From the NCBI GenBank assembly GCA_964035775.1, contig OZ038313.1, positions 4,603,408 to 4,667,407 of the forward strand: a stretch of 64,000 bases of DNA. The letters are read 5' to 3'. The notes beneath the pieces are model-generated. The model searched no databases. It was not told the DNA's origin and worked only from the letters and a program-made list of their open reading frames with translations. Made by a program: the position numbers and the translations under genes. This DNA is from Osedax frankpressi (lineage: Eukaryota > Annelida > Polychaeta > Sabellida > Siboglinidae). The stretch's first letter is position 1, and the number at the start of each line of letters is the position of its first letter. This document shows positions 10,838-23,250 of the stretch, in pieces.

Positions 10838-13800
10838 CTTTACTTATTACCTTTTATATAATACAAAAAATAATATAATTTTAATGTAATAAATAAATAT
10901 ACATTTTCTTAAAATTATTTTAAGATGGGATATAATGTAACTTATTCTTTATATTATTAGTATTATTATATAATTTGTATTAATTTATATACTATATATA
11001 AAAGTTATTTTATCATATACTAGGAGATTATTATTGTCGTTATATTTTAATTACACATTACAAAATTAATAATGAAAGCAAATATAATTATTATTATATG
11101 CTTCAACTTATGCTATCATTACTTATTAGTGTTAATGAAGAGACAGAAAGGAGTCGAAAAAATAATTATAATGAATGATTTACAGAAGAATGAAATCTTG
11201 ATAAATTTTCATTCTGAATCAGGACATTCCGGAATGTAAGTAATGATATTTGTTAAATTTTAAATAATATATAATATATGATTAAATAATATGTAAATAC
11301 ACAAATTAAATATTAATATTAATATATACATTTATTGTTATCTATGTAAATAGTTTATCATAAAGGTAATAATAATATTTCTTATATATTGTAAATACAT
11401 TTTTCTAGAATTAAGACACTAGGAAAACTTAATGAAAGATATAGTTGGAAAGGAATGCGAGCCGATGTAGAAAATTTTGTTTGTCATTTTAAAAATTTAT
11501 CGCAATCTTTATTAAATATATTAATAATAAAACAATAATTTGTATTAAATAATATTATTAAAAATGTAAATATTTATATACTATTAATAATTAGATCAAA
11601 TGTTGCGATACATGCTAGCGCTTTGAACAAATTCAGACAATTGCACCTATTTTACATCCTATTAAAGTTACTGGTCCTTGGGATATGGTAGGAATTTATT
11701 TAATCGGACCTATACCAACATTGTTTGATATATATATATAAATGTTTCTATATTTTATTATATATTAAATAACAATATTGCTTGATACAATCTTATTATT
11801 TGATATTCATGATTTTGTTTACTCTACAGTAATGAATATAGGTATGTATTAACGATAATTGATTATTATACGAAGTTTGTTACATTATTTCCAATAGAGA
11901 ATAAAATTGCTGTCAACATAATACGGTTATTGATTATATTTATAATATAAATATATACAGTTTATCATGCTAACTTGATTATATTTAATATGACTTTACT
12001 AGTTTTTTTTTAAAGATATAAATATTATATTAATAGATTATATATTCTATATAATTTTTGTATTTTAAAAATTTAATTTCTTAGATCTTTAAATTCTTTT
12101 TTTTTTGTTTATATGGTGCACCTCAAAGATTATCTGATCAAGGATCCGAGTTTGTCAATAAGGTTTTTAATATTATATTTAATTAAATACTTTTATATAT
12201 TTAATATAAATACTCGATTCTTCAATTAATTTATTTTATCCTAATTGTAAAGTTAAATAAAGAATTCTTAAAAAAATATGGAGTCAAAAAATTGATAACC
12301 TCCGCATATCATCCCCAAACTAATGGGTTGTGTGAAAGGATGAATGCGACAGTTAAGGTATTCTTTTGTGACAGTTAATATTTTTCTTTTTTAAATGAAT
12401 TTAATTCTGTTTATTTTCTTTATTTTGATTATATAAATATGAGAATGCATGTACTATGATTATTTTTTTACTGGCACCGCATATTTTTATTTGAATATAA
12501 AATATTAAGTTTTTGGTTTGGTTTAGTTTTTGGTTATATTAATTTTTATTATTTTTGCTTTAGCCTTCATTTGGAGCAGGATATTTGAGGTTTGTGAACA
12601 AATTAATTAAACAGTAATTTATAAATACATTTATTTCTGAAATATTATATTTTTGCTTCATTTAAAACATATACTAAGGATATCTAAATACTGCTATGAA
12701 GGTCAATATTGGAGTGATATGTTACAAGACATATCATTCTATCATTCTCAATATCATTCTCAATCAATATAGAAAAACAATCTACGACTAAATATACTCC
12801 ATTTTATTTGTTATTTGGTCGTAATGCAATAGTACCAAGAGAATTGGATACTGAAAATGATACTATTATTAATTTCCATATAACCGAAGAAAACATTAAA
12901 AATGTTGAAAATGATATATTAAAAAGATCAGAAGTAAAAATGAAAGTACTAGAAAATATTGCTAGTGCACAAATAAAGCAAAAAAAAGATACGAGGAATT
13001 AGGGAAATGCAAAATAAAACTATTTGTTTTTAAAATAGGAGATTTAGTATTAAGGAGAAATCTAAAAATTGTAAAGAATGTAGGAGGGAGGACTTTGCCA
13101 AAGTGGTTAGGAAGTTATGAGATTATTTATATTGACAATAGAAATAGATTAACGCTCAAAGATTTGAAGACAAATAAGGTATTGAAAAAAAAATATTCTC
13201 ATATTCATTTAAAGCCTTACAACAAATATTATAAAGATAAAGAAATTACAGGTTGGTTAATTTATATATTTAATCTATATGTATATTATAGTATAAAAGA
13301 ACACACTATTTTTTATAATTTATATTTATTCATTAAATATACTTTTTAGTTATTAATAAACTAGAATTAATATATGAAGATCATTGTTATGCTAAAAGAG
13401 AAACAAACTTACAAGGTTAGATTACAGTATATATAAGTTTGAAAGCAGTTTGTATAAACATATTTTATTACAATAATAAGATTATTCAAATATATATATA
13501 TTAATATATATTAACTAATATACATGGTTAATTATCATTTTTAAATGAACCTTATTAATATTAGAAACAGATTTCAATGTATTTGATAATATTATAGAAG
13601 ATTTTGATTCTAACAATAAACAGAATAATGTTAGATATATTAAAATAGTTTGAATATTATATTTTTTACATTAAATTTTTTATTAAATTGAGTGTATTTA
13701 CATTAAATATAACTTGACATAAAAATAAAATACAAATTTATATATAGAAATACTCTGCTGATTTGATTTCCATTAATCAATCTTCAATGAACAATTGTAT

Positions 13801-14883
13801 TCGAAGTGAAGTTACCGATGTTATTATTATAATATCAGATTTTTTAAATAGTTATTATATTAATATTCAAGACTAATTAATAACATTATTGAATCTATCA
13901 TAATATTCAGGCGATGGTCGATCGATGTACTCCAGTTGTCGGGCTATACAAATCCTCATTATATACATTATGCGGGAAAGCATGGCTCGATGATAATGTT
14001 GAAATTTAAAATTTAACTTATCTAACTTATATTAAAATATTCACCTATTTTTAAAGTTATATTTGAAATCTTTTGTTTTTTGATGTTTTAGGTTATTAGA
14101 TTTTATTTTCAATCATTGGTAAAAGAAGGGAATTTACAAAATATATTTATATTTGATTCTCATTTAGGATTAGTTTCAATACAACTATTTTTTCCTTCCG
14201 CAAAGTTTGTAATGTACTATGAATATTATAAATATATATTTTTTAAATATAATATCAATATGAATATTTTGTATTTTCATTATTAATATTATCTACATTC
14301 AGGTGCAATTCATTGATATCAATATTTTAATATTGCCACTACTAATAAATGATCCTCATTGGGTATTGATGTATGCTGATGCTAAGGTGAATTATATATA
14401 TATTATTGACAGTTTATCTTTCGAAGAACAATGCTTAAAAAAAGCTGTGCAATTTCAGTAAATTATTTACAATTATATATATGTATTCATTATTTTCTAT
14501 AGTTTATTTAGATAAATTATTATATGGGGAATTAAGTATTTTTAATTTATTTTTAAATAACTAGAATTTTTCTACACAATATTCTAAACAAAGAATTTAT
14601 AATAAAATATGAAACATACTATGCACAACAAGATTCACACAATTGCGGAGTTTATGTTTGTAAGGTTATCAGAATTATATATATATATTATAATATAAAA
14701 ATAATATCTAATTTTACCCACATATAATTTTAATATTCTCTAATAGAAATTATAATATTATTTTAATTAAAATCCATTTTTAATTTCAATTTGATTATCG
14801 GTATTCAACAGGCAGCATCGAAAATATTGAAACTGCATGTAACACTACATTATATGAGATTATATGAGCAAACAATTATTTAA
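10262..14883 (+). mobile_element. E4: Ginger-like element with integrase and Ulp1-type protease (fossil)
   Basis: The left terminal repeat starts TGTCGTATGCAATTTGGCAA with the paired sub-repeat design of E1-E3, and the sequence behind it resembles the inner end of E2. Parts in order are: an N-terminal module from 10540; an integrase with zinc-finger motif (HSESGH, about 11210), core motifs (TIIDYYTK near 11850, YHPQTNG near 12310), TPFYLLFGRN near 12800 and a GPY/F-like C-terminal module (GSYEII, 13110); then a C48 (Ulp1) cysteine protease with WLDDN (13990), HWVLMYAD (14355) and DSHNCGVY (14635). Coding blocks are separated by short AT-rich segments with GT-AG edges, so introns are likely. 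Gypsy-type integrase with an accessory Ulp1 protease is known for Ginger1 DNA transposons. A Polinton is less likely because neither polymerase nor capsid parts are seen. No matching right terminal repeat is recognised. It appears broken and old. Confidence 0.7.
10779..10830. repeat. (AT)n microsatellite
   Basis: Pure AT dinucleotide tract inside E4. It is 8 bp longer than its counterpart at 46093-46136, which accounts for the whole change of offset between the two long copies. Confidence 0.95.
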
Positions 14884-15214
14884 TTAACTTTGTAAATTAT
14901 TTATCATTTTATACAGATTGTTAGTTATATTTAAATATATATACAATGTATGATATTTATTATCATACTTGATATTTAATACCGCCGAGTTAGTTAACTA
15001 ACTTTTGCATTTAATAGTTTATAATATATATATTCCTTTGGAAATTTACTATTTAATATTATATTAGTATTATCAAATACATTTAATTCAAAAAATATAT
15101 AGTATATCATATTAGCAAGACCGAGATCAGTAAAGTAAATACTTATGTCTCCCCAATTAAAAAATAAGTAGATACATTCAGTAATATAAACAGTAATATA
15201 AAAACAGTAATCTA

Positions 15215-16757
15215 GATGATAAATTACTAAAAAACTACCGTCCTATTTCCAAACTTCCTTTTCTATCTAAAATATTTGAAAGAGTCATTAGTAAATAAAT
15301 CATTAAATATTTATCAGAAAATGAATTATATCTTATAAATCAAAGTGCATATAGAAAAAACCACAGTAATGAAACTACAATAGTATCTATATTTGATAAT
15401 ATATATAATGCGATAGATGAGGGAAATAAAGTTCAACTTGTGTTATTAGATATGTCAGAAGCATTTGATACTATCTCTCATGAGATTTTATTGGATAGAT
15501 TAGAGGAAATAGGTATAGCTGATAAGGCACTAAACTTACTGAAATCTTATATTACAAATATAACGTATCGAACATTGATAAATGATATACAATCAGACGA
15601 ATTCCAACTAAAATATGGAGTTACACAAGGTTCCTTACTTGGACCATTATTATTTTAAATTTATTTACGTCCATTATCTCTATTAATTCCTAAATTTCCC
15701 CAAATTAAATTCAATATATTTGCCGACGATATTATAATTTACCTGATTCTACCACTGAAAAACAATGATAACTCGTCTCTCATTAATTGCAGTAATAATA
15801 TACGCAACTGGCTAATCAATAACAATTTACTACTAAATATCGACAAGACACAACTGATTAACATTTCAAAAAATTTAACACAAAATAAATTTCCTATATA
15901 TTTAATTGATAATTTAATTGTTGAACCCTCTAAGACCGTAAAATGTCTGGGTGTTATTATAGATGAACATATGCTTTTAGATAACTACTTACGATTTACT
16001 GCTAAAAAAGCATTTTATTATTTTAGTAAGGTCAAAAAAATAAGAAAATTAATGTCATTTCATAATTTTAATGATCTCTCAGTCTTATATTATATCGCAT
16101 TTAAACTATTGTAATTCTATATATTATGGTATAACTAAATCTAGAATAAATTATTTAGATCGTATATTAAGAATTATAGTAAGAATGATATATGGTTTTA
16201 AGCGAAAAGACCATAATAGTATTACCGAATGTTTAACATCAATAGGATGGCTTGAAATGAGAAATTATTCAGCGTATAGAATACTATGTTTAACATATAC
16301 TGCCCTAAACGCTAAACAGCCGCGCTACCTTTATGATATTATTAAACTAAAGGAAAATACCCGCCGATTAAGATCTAATAACAGTCTGCTACTATCAAAT
16401 CAAAAATGTAATCTTGATACCTATGGTAAAAGAAGATTTAGTGTTTCAGTGCCAGTTTTATGGAACAACCTTCCTCTACATTTACGAAGATGTAATGCCA
16501 TCAAAATATTTAAGAAGGCCGTTAAAAATCATCTACTATGCTCAACATGAGATCTTGGATTGATCTTGTGTGGATGGTCTATGACTATTCCGATCACATA
16601 TGTATCTGCCCGAATGTCAGAGTCCTCTATCTGATTATATCTGATTTTATTTTATCATTTAATTTACTTATAATAATATTTCATTCTCTTTAAAACACAA
16701 ATGAGAACATATCTATTTGTTATTTTGTGTATAAATAAACTTTTCAATTCAATTCAA
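15215..16757 (+). mobile_element. 5'-truncated CR1/L2-like LINE, reverse transcriptase and C-terminus
   Basis: It starts inside the reverse transcriptase with KNYRPISKLPFLSKIFERVI. This is followed by the LLDMSEAFDTISHEILLDRL segment, GVTQGSLLGPLLF (15618-15655), the catalytic FADDIIIY (15719-15742) and the C-terminal GKRRFSVSVPVLWNNLPLHL. Stops lie at 15296-15298 and 15656-15658, and the frame shifts by one between about 16060 and 16095, so it is dead. The endonuclease and first ORF are absent, which is ordinary 5' truncation. The 3' end carries a short ATTCAATTCAAT tail, typical of CR1/L2-type elements, and then runs directly into the minisatellite. The clade call rests on motif style and the tail only. 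Confidence 0.85.
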
Positions 16758-17028
16758 TATATAGTATTATATATAGTGTTATATATAGTGTTATATATAG
16801 TGTTATATATAGTGTTATATATAGTGTTATATATAGTGTTATATAGTGTTATGTATAGTGTTATATATAGTGTTATATATAGTATTATATATAGTGTTAT
16901 ATAGAATGTTATATGTAGTGTTATATATAGTGTTATGTATAGTGTTATGTAGAGTATTATATATAGTGTTATATATAGTGTTATATATAGTGTTATAAAT
17001 AGTGTTATATATAATGTTATATATAGTG

Positions 17029-17070
<42 letters not shown>

Positions 17071-17809
17071 TATAGTGTTATATATAGTGTTATGTATAGT
17101 GTTATATATAGTGTTATATATACTATTATATATAGTGTTATATAGAATGTTATGTGTAGTGTTATATATAGTATTATGTATAGTGTTATGTAGAGTGTTA
17201 TATATAGTGTTATATATAGTGTTATATATAGTGTTATATATAGTGTTATATATAGTGTTATATATAGTGTTATAAATAGGGTTATAAATAGTGTTATATA
17301 TAGTGTTATATATAGTGTTATGTATAGTGTTATATATCGTGTTATATATACTATTATATATAGTGTTATATAGAATGTTATATGTAGTGTTATATATAGT
17401 ATTATGTATAGTATTATAAATAGTGTTATATATAGTGTTATATATAGTGTTATATATAGTGTTATATATAGTGTTATATATAGTGTTATATATATAGTGT
17501 TATATATAGTGTTATATATAGTGTTATAAATAGTGTTATATATACTGTTATATATAGTGTTCTATATAGTGTTATATATAGTGTTATATATAGTGTTATG
17601 TAGAGTGTTATATATAGTGTTATATAGAGTGTTATATATAGTGTTATATATAGTGTTATATATAGTGTTATAAATAGTGTTATATATACTGTTATATATA
17701 GTGTTCTATATAGTGTTATATATAGTGTTATATATAGTGTTATGTAGAGTGTTATATATAGTGTTATGTAGAGTGTTATAAATAGTGTTATATATAGTGT
17801 TATATTTTA
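16757..17809. repeat. 12-bp minisatellite (S2) with higher-order structure
   Basis: About 88 units of GTGTTATATATA and variants, with a (TA)n run at about 17027-17067. Variant strings recur. The series starting GTGTTATAAATAG at 17521 repeats at 17665, 144 bp (12 units) later, and a series around CTATTATATATAG at 17123 repeats at 17351, 228 bp (19 units) later. This indicates block duplication within the array. Reading frames through it are artefacts. Confidence 0.95.
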
Positions 17810-17810
17810 G

Positions 17811-18796
17811 CTAATACAATTTAAGTTACTCATATTTGATATAGTTTAACATACTAAACTATATGTAGGTATTTTATTATTATTGTTATTATACTGCTTA
17901 ATGATATATTGGATTAACAGATACATAATGTGTTAATAATCTGTTATATAACTATTTTATATAATGTTAATTATATAATGTATGCGTTATTTAATTCATA
18001 TTATATAAAATAGTTTGGTAAGTTATATATTTTCAGTTAGGTACGTAGTATAATCTAATGCAGGCTTTATTTCTTATTTTAATACTGGAAGTATCATATG
18101 ACAACGCACCCATGACATCAACACTTGGCATTGTGCCTTATCCGTTGAACGACACCATTCTTGACACGTCGTACTGGATGATTGAACAGGGACACTGTAA
18201 ATGCACTGAAGGATTCAAGTCTCGTATACACTCGGCTCAACCTAAATAATGAATACCATCTTATCACCTGCCGTGTGAACCAGTAACCACTATGCAAACA
18301 TATTTTTAAATTGTAAACTTTCTTATTAAATAATATAATATATATCCTTAACGTCGATGTAAGTTACTGTAGACAGTAATATAGTTATATATAACTAAAT
18401 ATATTAATACAAGAGTATAATAAGTATAATATTAAAATATATATTCTAACAATAGTATACATTGTAATTAAACATCCAATGTTATATTGACACTTTCTTA
18501 TGTAATATACAATTCACATCAAATCTAATAATGCAATACATTTATGAATGAAATAACTTATTTATTTACTTTTAATCTAGGGATATGTTTCTTTACTGTG
18601 ATTGGTCAGATTATTACATTTAATAGTATGTATATTTCAAATTATGTGTGGTAAATTAATTATCAGAATAATTAATAAAATTCAGACTATTTATTTATCT
18701 TTTTTTAAAACAAAATTAAGGAATATCACATATATTAACATATAATAGGTATATCTGAAAATAGATCAATTATATTATTTAATTGGGCAATTTAGA
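17811..18796. repeat. Duplicate of 2456-3500, ending in an orphan kelch 3' flank
   Basis: It aligns with the sequence beside K1, including the 63-codon block, the TTACTGTAGACAGTAA palindrome (18364-18379) and about 430 bp of kelch 3' flank. It stops abruptly after GGGCAATTTAGA at about 18796, and no kelch exon follows. A GATACCAT short repeat (three units) lies at the break. Confidence 0.85.
18058..18249 (+). CDS. 63-codon open frame, second copy, unknown
   Basis: Same frame as at 2715-2906, with S to A and R to C replacements. It is a GC-richer block in AT-rich DNA, downstream of a possible splice acceptor (TATTTTCAG). Retention of the frame in two diverged copies is weak support for coding. 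The absence of visible silent changes argues against constraint. Confidence 0.25.
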   Translation: MQALFLILILEVSYDNAPMTSTLGIVPYPLNDTILDTSYWMIEQGHCKCTEGFKSRIHSAQPK

Positions 18797-21018
18797 TACC
18801 ATATAGATACCATTAGATACCATTACTGATTTTAATGAGATCTAAAATTGTATAATATATGGTATTACATTATTGAAAGTATTATATATATATCATATAT
18901 ATGATATATTATAAATAGTGTTTATCTATTGTTTAACTATATAAATAAATTACTATCATAATATTAATAATTTAATATATAGTAATATTCCATTCAATAT
19001 TAATAAAGAATAAATTAAAATTTTAAATGTAAAATTATTTTAGTAAAATAACTGTTTATATATCCATATGTAATATATATATATAGCAAACCTAATTCCG
19101 ATATATTCTCAATATATTCAATTACTTTACAATAACTAATCATTTATTTTCATAATATTAGTACAATTCTGGATCATATAATGTCTGTTTTAACGAATAT
19201 AGATCATAATAATCATATATTTATAAAATTAATTTATGATTATTATAAAAATATGAATTTATATATATTAGTGTTAATATAATTATTATAAAATATCATA
19301 AATATATGAATATTTCTTATTATAATAATCTCATTAGTTTTTTACAAATTTAATTAGTAATTAGATATAATTATGTCATATCAATTATCTCGAGTAATTG
19401 CAGTTAAATTATATTCATATTTGTTATTTTTTTTATTATTAATTAATTTCTATTGAAAATATGTAGACATTATTTTATATTATAATTTATTGAAATGCAC
19501 TATTATCAATTACATGTTTTATATTATACTTTATTAAATATTAGTTATTAACTACATCATATTAATCTATGTATAGAACAAAAATTATATAATAAAAATT
19601 AAATTACAATGCTATTGATATAACATCAAATATAGGAATATAACCTATACCCTTACAATGGAATATAATACTAAACTATTTAAATATTATGTATATACAT
19701 TATACTCTACATTTTATAATAAATAATTTATTAAACTCACATATTCAAATCGATGTACACAGATTCTGATACTAAAATATAATATTTTATAAACATAAAT
19801 ATACTACATATAGTAAATAATAAATAATTAAATTATAATTTTCAATATATTGTAAAGTGGTATTTTATGTTATTTATTTATAGTATAATATATTACTCAA
19901 CATTATCAATAACTATAAATATCTCACATGTATTACCGTCTTTGATGTTATTTAGAGTTGTGGACTTTAGCTAGATGTATACTTAAATGGTATCCGCTGC
20001 ATTGAAATCTCATATGTAAATAATACTTTTTTAAATACCTCTAATGTTGTAAACTACTAGTCTGAATAATTAATGTATTCAATTATAATATAATATATTA
20101 TTATGATAAGATTGACAAGACAACTAAATTATATCCTAAATATTTGTTGGTCAAAATTCAGCACAATTAATGCGAATTGATATAAAAGTAATATAAAATC
20201 ATATTTTTATAAACTGTTTTATTATTATTTCTATCTATATATAATAAACAATCTATGACATTTTCTAAATAGTCAGTTTATAAACAAAATGCTTTAGCAA
20301 ATGCTGTACAAAATTTAAATATAATGTCAAAAACGCCCTCAAAGATAATATATAATAATGTTTTAACACATATATTCTATTTTTTAAAGATTAAATATAA
20401 TCAAATAGTTTATTATGGTGTACAAATATAATGTAATAATGATAATAATTTGTATAATAATAACATAATATTAATAATTCCAACATTAAAAACTACAAAG
20501 TTGACTACTAAACAGGTTGACACCTCAATCACAGTGTATACACCAAATAAACTACTGAAAACGTGAGTTAGACATGTGCCATCAAATGACACATCGATAT
20601 CAATATAATTATTATTATGGAATATATGGCGATGTATAAATTGAATATTAGAATTATTAGGAAGTTCGTTTTCATATACATCATAATTTCTTGGTATAAA
20701 GTAAATATTTAATTTCGAGGTCGTAATCTTACATATTTACATTTTAGTCATATAGATGTATATATAATATATAATCAATATATACACTATATATATATAT
20801 ATATATAAATAGCAAAACTAGACTAACATATATATATATAAATATAACAAAACTAGACCAACAAAATGTATCATTTATAATACTAATATGTATAAATAAC
20901 ATAAAAACATAACATACATATCTATTTAATATAACATACCTATACATAACATATACATATACTTATTGTTACATGTTACATAACCATTATTACTAATTTG
21001 CTATAAATTATATTATAC
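18797..21018. other. AT-rich spacer, no gene recognised
   Basis: Only low-complexity AT-rich sequence is visible, including TATA-type tracts at about 18880-18915 and 20760-20845. Short open frames here are made of repeated Tyr/Ile/Tyr codons and are not credible. Confidence 0.6.
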
Positions 21019-22400
21019 ATGGCAGGAACAAGCGTTGAGATCTATGACGAATATAATAAAACTGAAACAAAGAAAAAAAACCTACATTGCATCTGGAATA
21101 TGTTAGAAGAAGTGCTATTTTCAAAAGTTAATCCACTCGTACACCGCCAAGTATTATTGAAGACCGTGCAACTAACAGCTGAATCGTTAACTCAATTCGT
21201 AAACGGAGTAAGAGAAATAGCTGGTAATTGTAAATACAGCACACCTGATGACGTCATTCTCCACAATTTTATCTGAGGAATCTCATTAACCTAAGTCCAT
21301 AAAGCAATTCTAGCTGCCGAATTAATTCCCATAGAAAAAGCCGTTATCGTCCCCAAAAATAACGAAACTAGATATATTGGTCGAATTTTACATCGCCAAT
21401 ACAAGAAGTTCACCTATTATAGGACTCCCTTCCTGCCATATCCTCAATCTCATCACTTTTAACTTTACAATTTAACAAACACTCGCATCCCTAGTCCTCC
21501 CCGATATACACCGGACAAGCCCAATATACATATATCTAAATACACAGTGTGCATTGCACACCCCATACCCCCACTTATCCACCGACGATTACCACAACCA
21601 AGATTTACCGAAAGAAGTCAGTATTTATTTCATGAAATTCACACCTCGGACAGAAACTAAATTATACATCGGTAGCTAATCTGAACAACTTCATATATTA
21701 CTAAAGAGTTACATAACCCAAAGATGACCCAGAGGTCGTTCACGCTTAAAAAAGGAAATACGACCTTTGAATTAATATATCATCATGCGATATTTATCAA
21801 ATAAAAGAACGTTCACCTGGAAACCTCCATCAATACCTAGAGTTATTCCACCATGGTCCATGGAAAACGGTCGCAATGGATGTCTTCTATTTAAACAACC
21901 AATATTTCCTATGAATTGTCTATTATTTCTCCAATCATTCACAATCTACCAATATCCACTTCTAGCACAACAATCATAGCAAAATACAAAGACACATTTT
22001 CCATGTTCGGTACCCTACAAATCATACACTCCGATAACGGCCCACAATTCTCCACCCCAATATTCGCACAATTTGCAAATGATTAGGAATTTAAACGCAT
22101 AACATCGAGCCCGTAATATCCGCAATCAAATGCATTCATAGAACATCAAATGCAGACTATAAAAAGTGAATATAAAAAAAAGTTGATATCGTGGAGAAAT
22201 ACGCTCACAGCAATACGTAGACACCCGTGTAACTGTTTCTTCAACTAAACACTGTAAAGACTAACATACAATATAACACTCTCATAAAACTTCAAGATCT
22301 AAAAATGCATAATGCAAACAAATATAGACGCATAACAAAATCCTTTACCCTTGTCTACAATCAAAACGTGACCTATAAGGACCACGCCATTGGTATATAA
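21019..22400 (+). mobile_element. Ty3/gypsy retrotransposon relic, copy A (fossil)
   Basis: Parts in order are: a gag-like N-terminal segment starting MAGTSVEIYDEY; a proline-rich, GC-richer stretch; and integrase pieces, including a zinc-finger/linker region and a core segment recognisable by HSDNGPQF near 22030. No reverse transcriptase core and no long terminal repeats are recognised. It is clearly broken at many points and old. A related relic at 33574-35192 keeps a different selection of parts, and 56325-57706 is the recent copy of this one. Confidence 0.8.
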
Positions 22401-23250
22401 TTGAAACAATTAATTAATACAAAATGTATTTTTTATATATGTTAACATGATTGTTGTACATAGGGGTAATTAATTTATTACAATATCAGAGTTACTAATT
22501 ATCATGTATTGTAAAATGGCTCAATACAAAGGTCGCTCCTAATATCGAAATTTGTATTCGTCATCATTGTCTTGTTTTATAACAGATGCGATGTTATTCT
22601 TCTCTGTGGTAATCATGAAATGCCTTAATTTAGAGTCATGTTCATCTTTTTAGAATATATTGATTTCTTCAATGATATTGTCATTGACACTCTTTTGTTT
22701 TAATTGTTCATTTCAGTTTATTTGAATAAACAGTTTTTGTATTTCATAAGTTATATTTGTTAAAACTTCGTTGTCATATTATTTTATATATACATGCAAA
22801 AGTATTCATTTGGTAAATTTAAAATATACTTTTATCGATGTTATGATTTGTATTTAATTCACACGATCAACTAAATAATATTAAATTTAAAATCAAATAA
22901 GTAAATTCTTAGAAAATAATAATTGCTAATTTATAAATATTTTATTTTGTAAATAAATAATTGTTTTGTTTATTATTAATTGAATATAGATCAAAATAAG
23001 ATCTTCTTCATACGTTTCAAACTAATTATATATAGCAAATACAGGTTATAACAGTTAACATGTTATATGCACCAAGTGATACATTTGGTGTATATATTAT
23101 AAAGAGTTATTCTAGCATTTCTTTTATTATTCTGTATTAATTAATAATTAATTAAAGTTAACTTTTGAATTTCCTTCTTCTTATTTTGTTGTTGAATCTC
23201 AATAAATAAATTAATAATAACAATAATATATTAATATATACTTCAGAAAA
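22401..23250. other. AT-rich spacer of the older duplicated block
   Basis: No gene is recognised. It aligns with about 35193-36050 with scattered differences and continues the homology begun in the gypsy relic, so the relic was already in place when the block was duplicated. Confidence 0.65.

Noticed and set aside
10262-14883. Polinton/Maverick
   Set aside because: Integrase and cysteine protease fit either family. The terminal repeats start TGTCG with paired sub-repeats, the size is about 5 kb, and no DNA polymerase, ATPase or capsid part is visible. A Ginger-like element fits better.
20744-20947. Minus-strand 67-codon frame rich in Tyr and Ile
   Set aside because: Low-complexity TA-repeat translation with no support as a gene.
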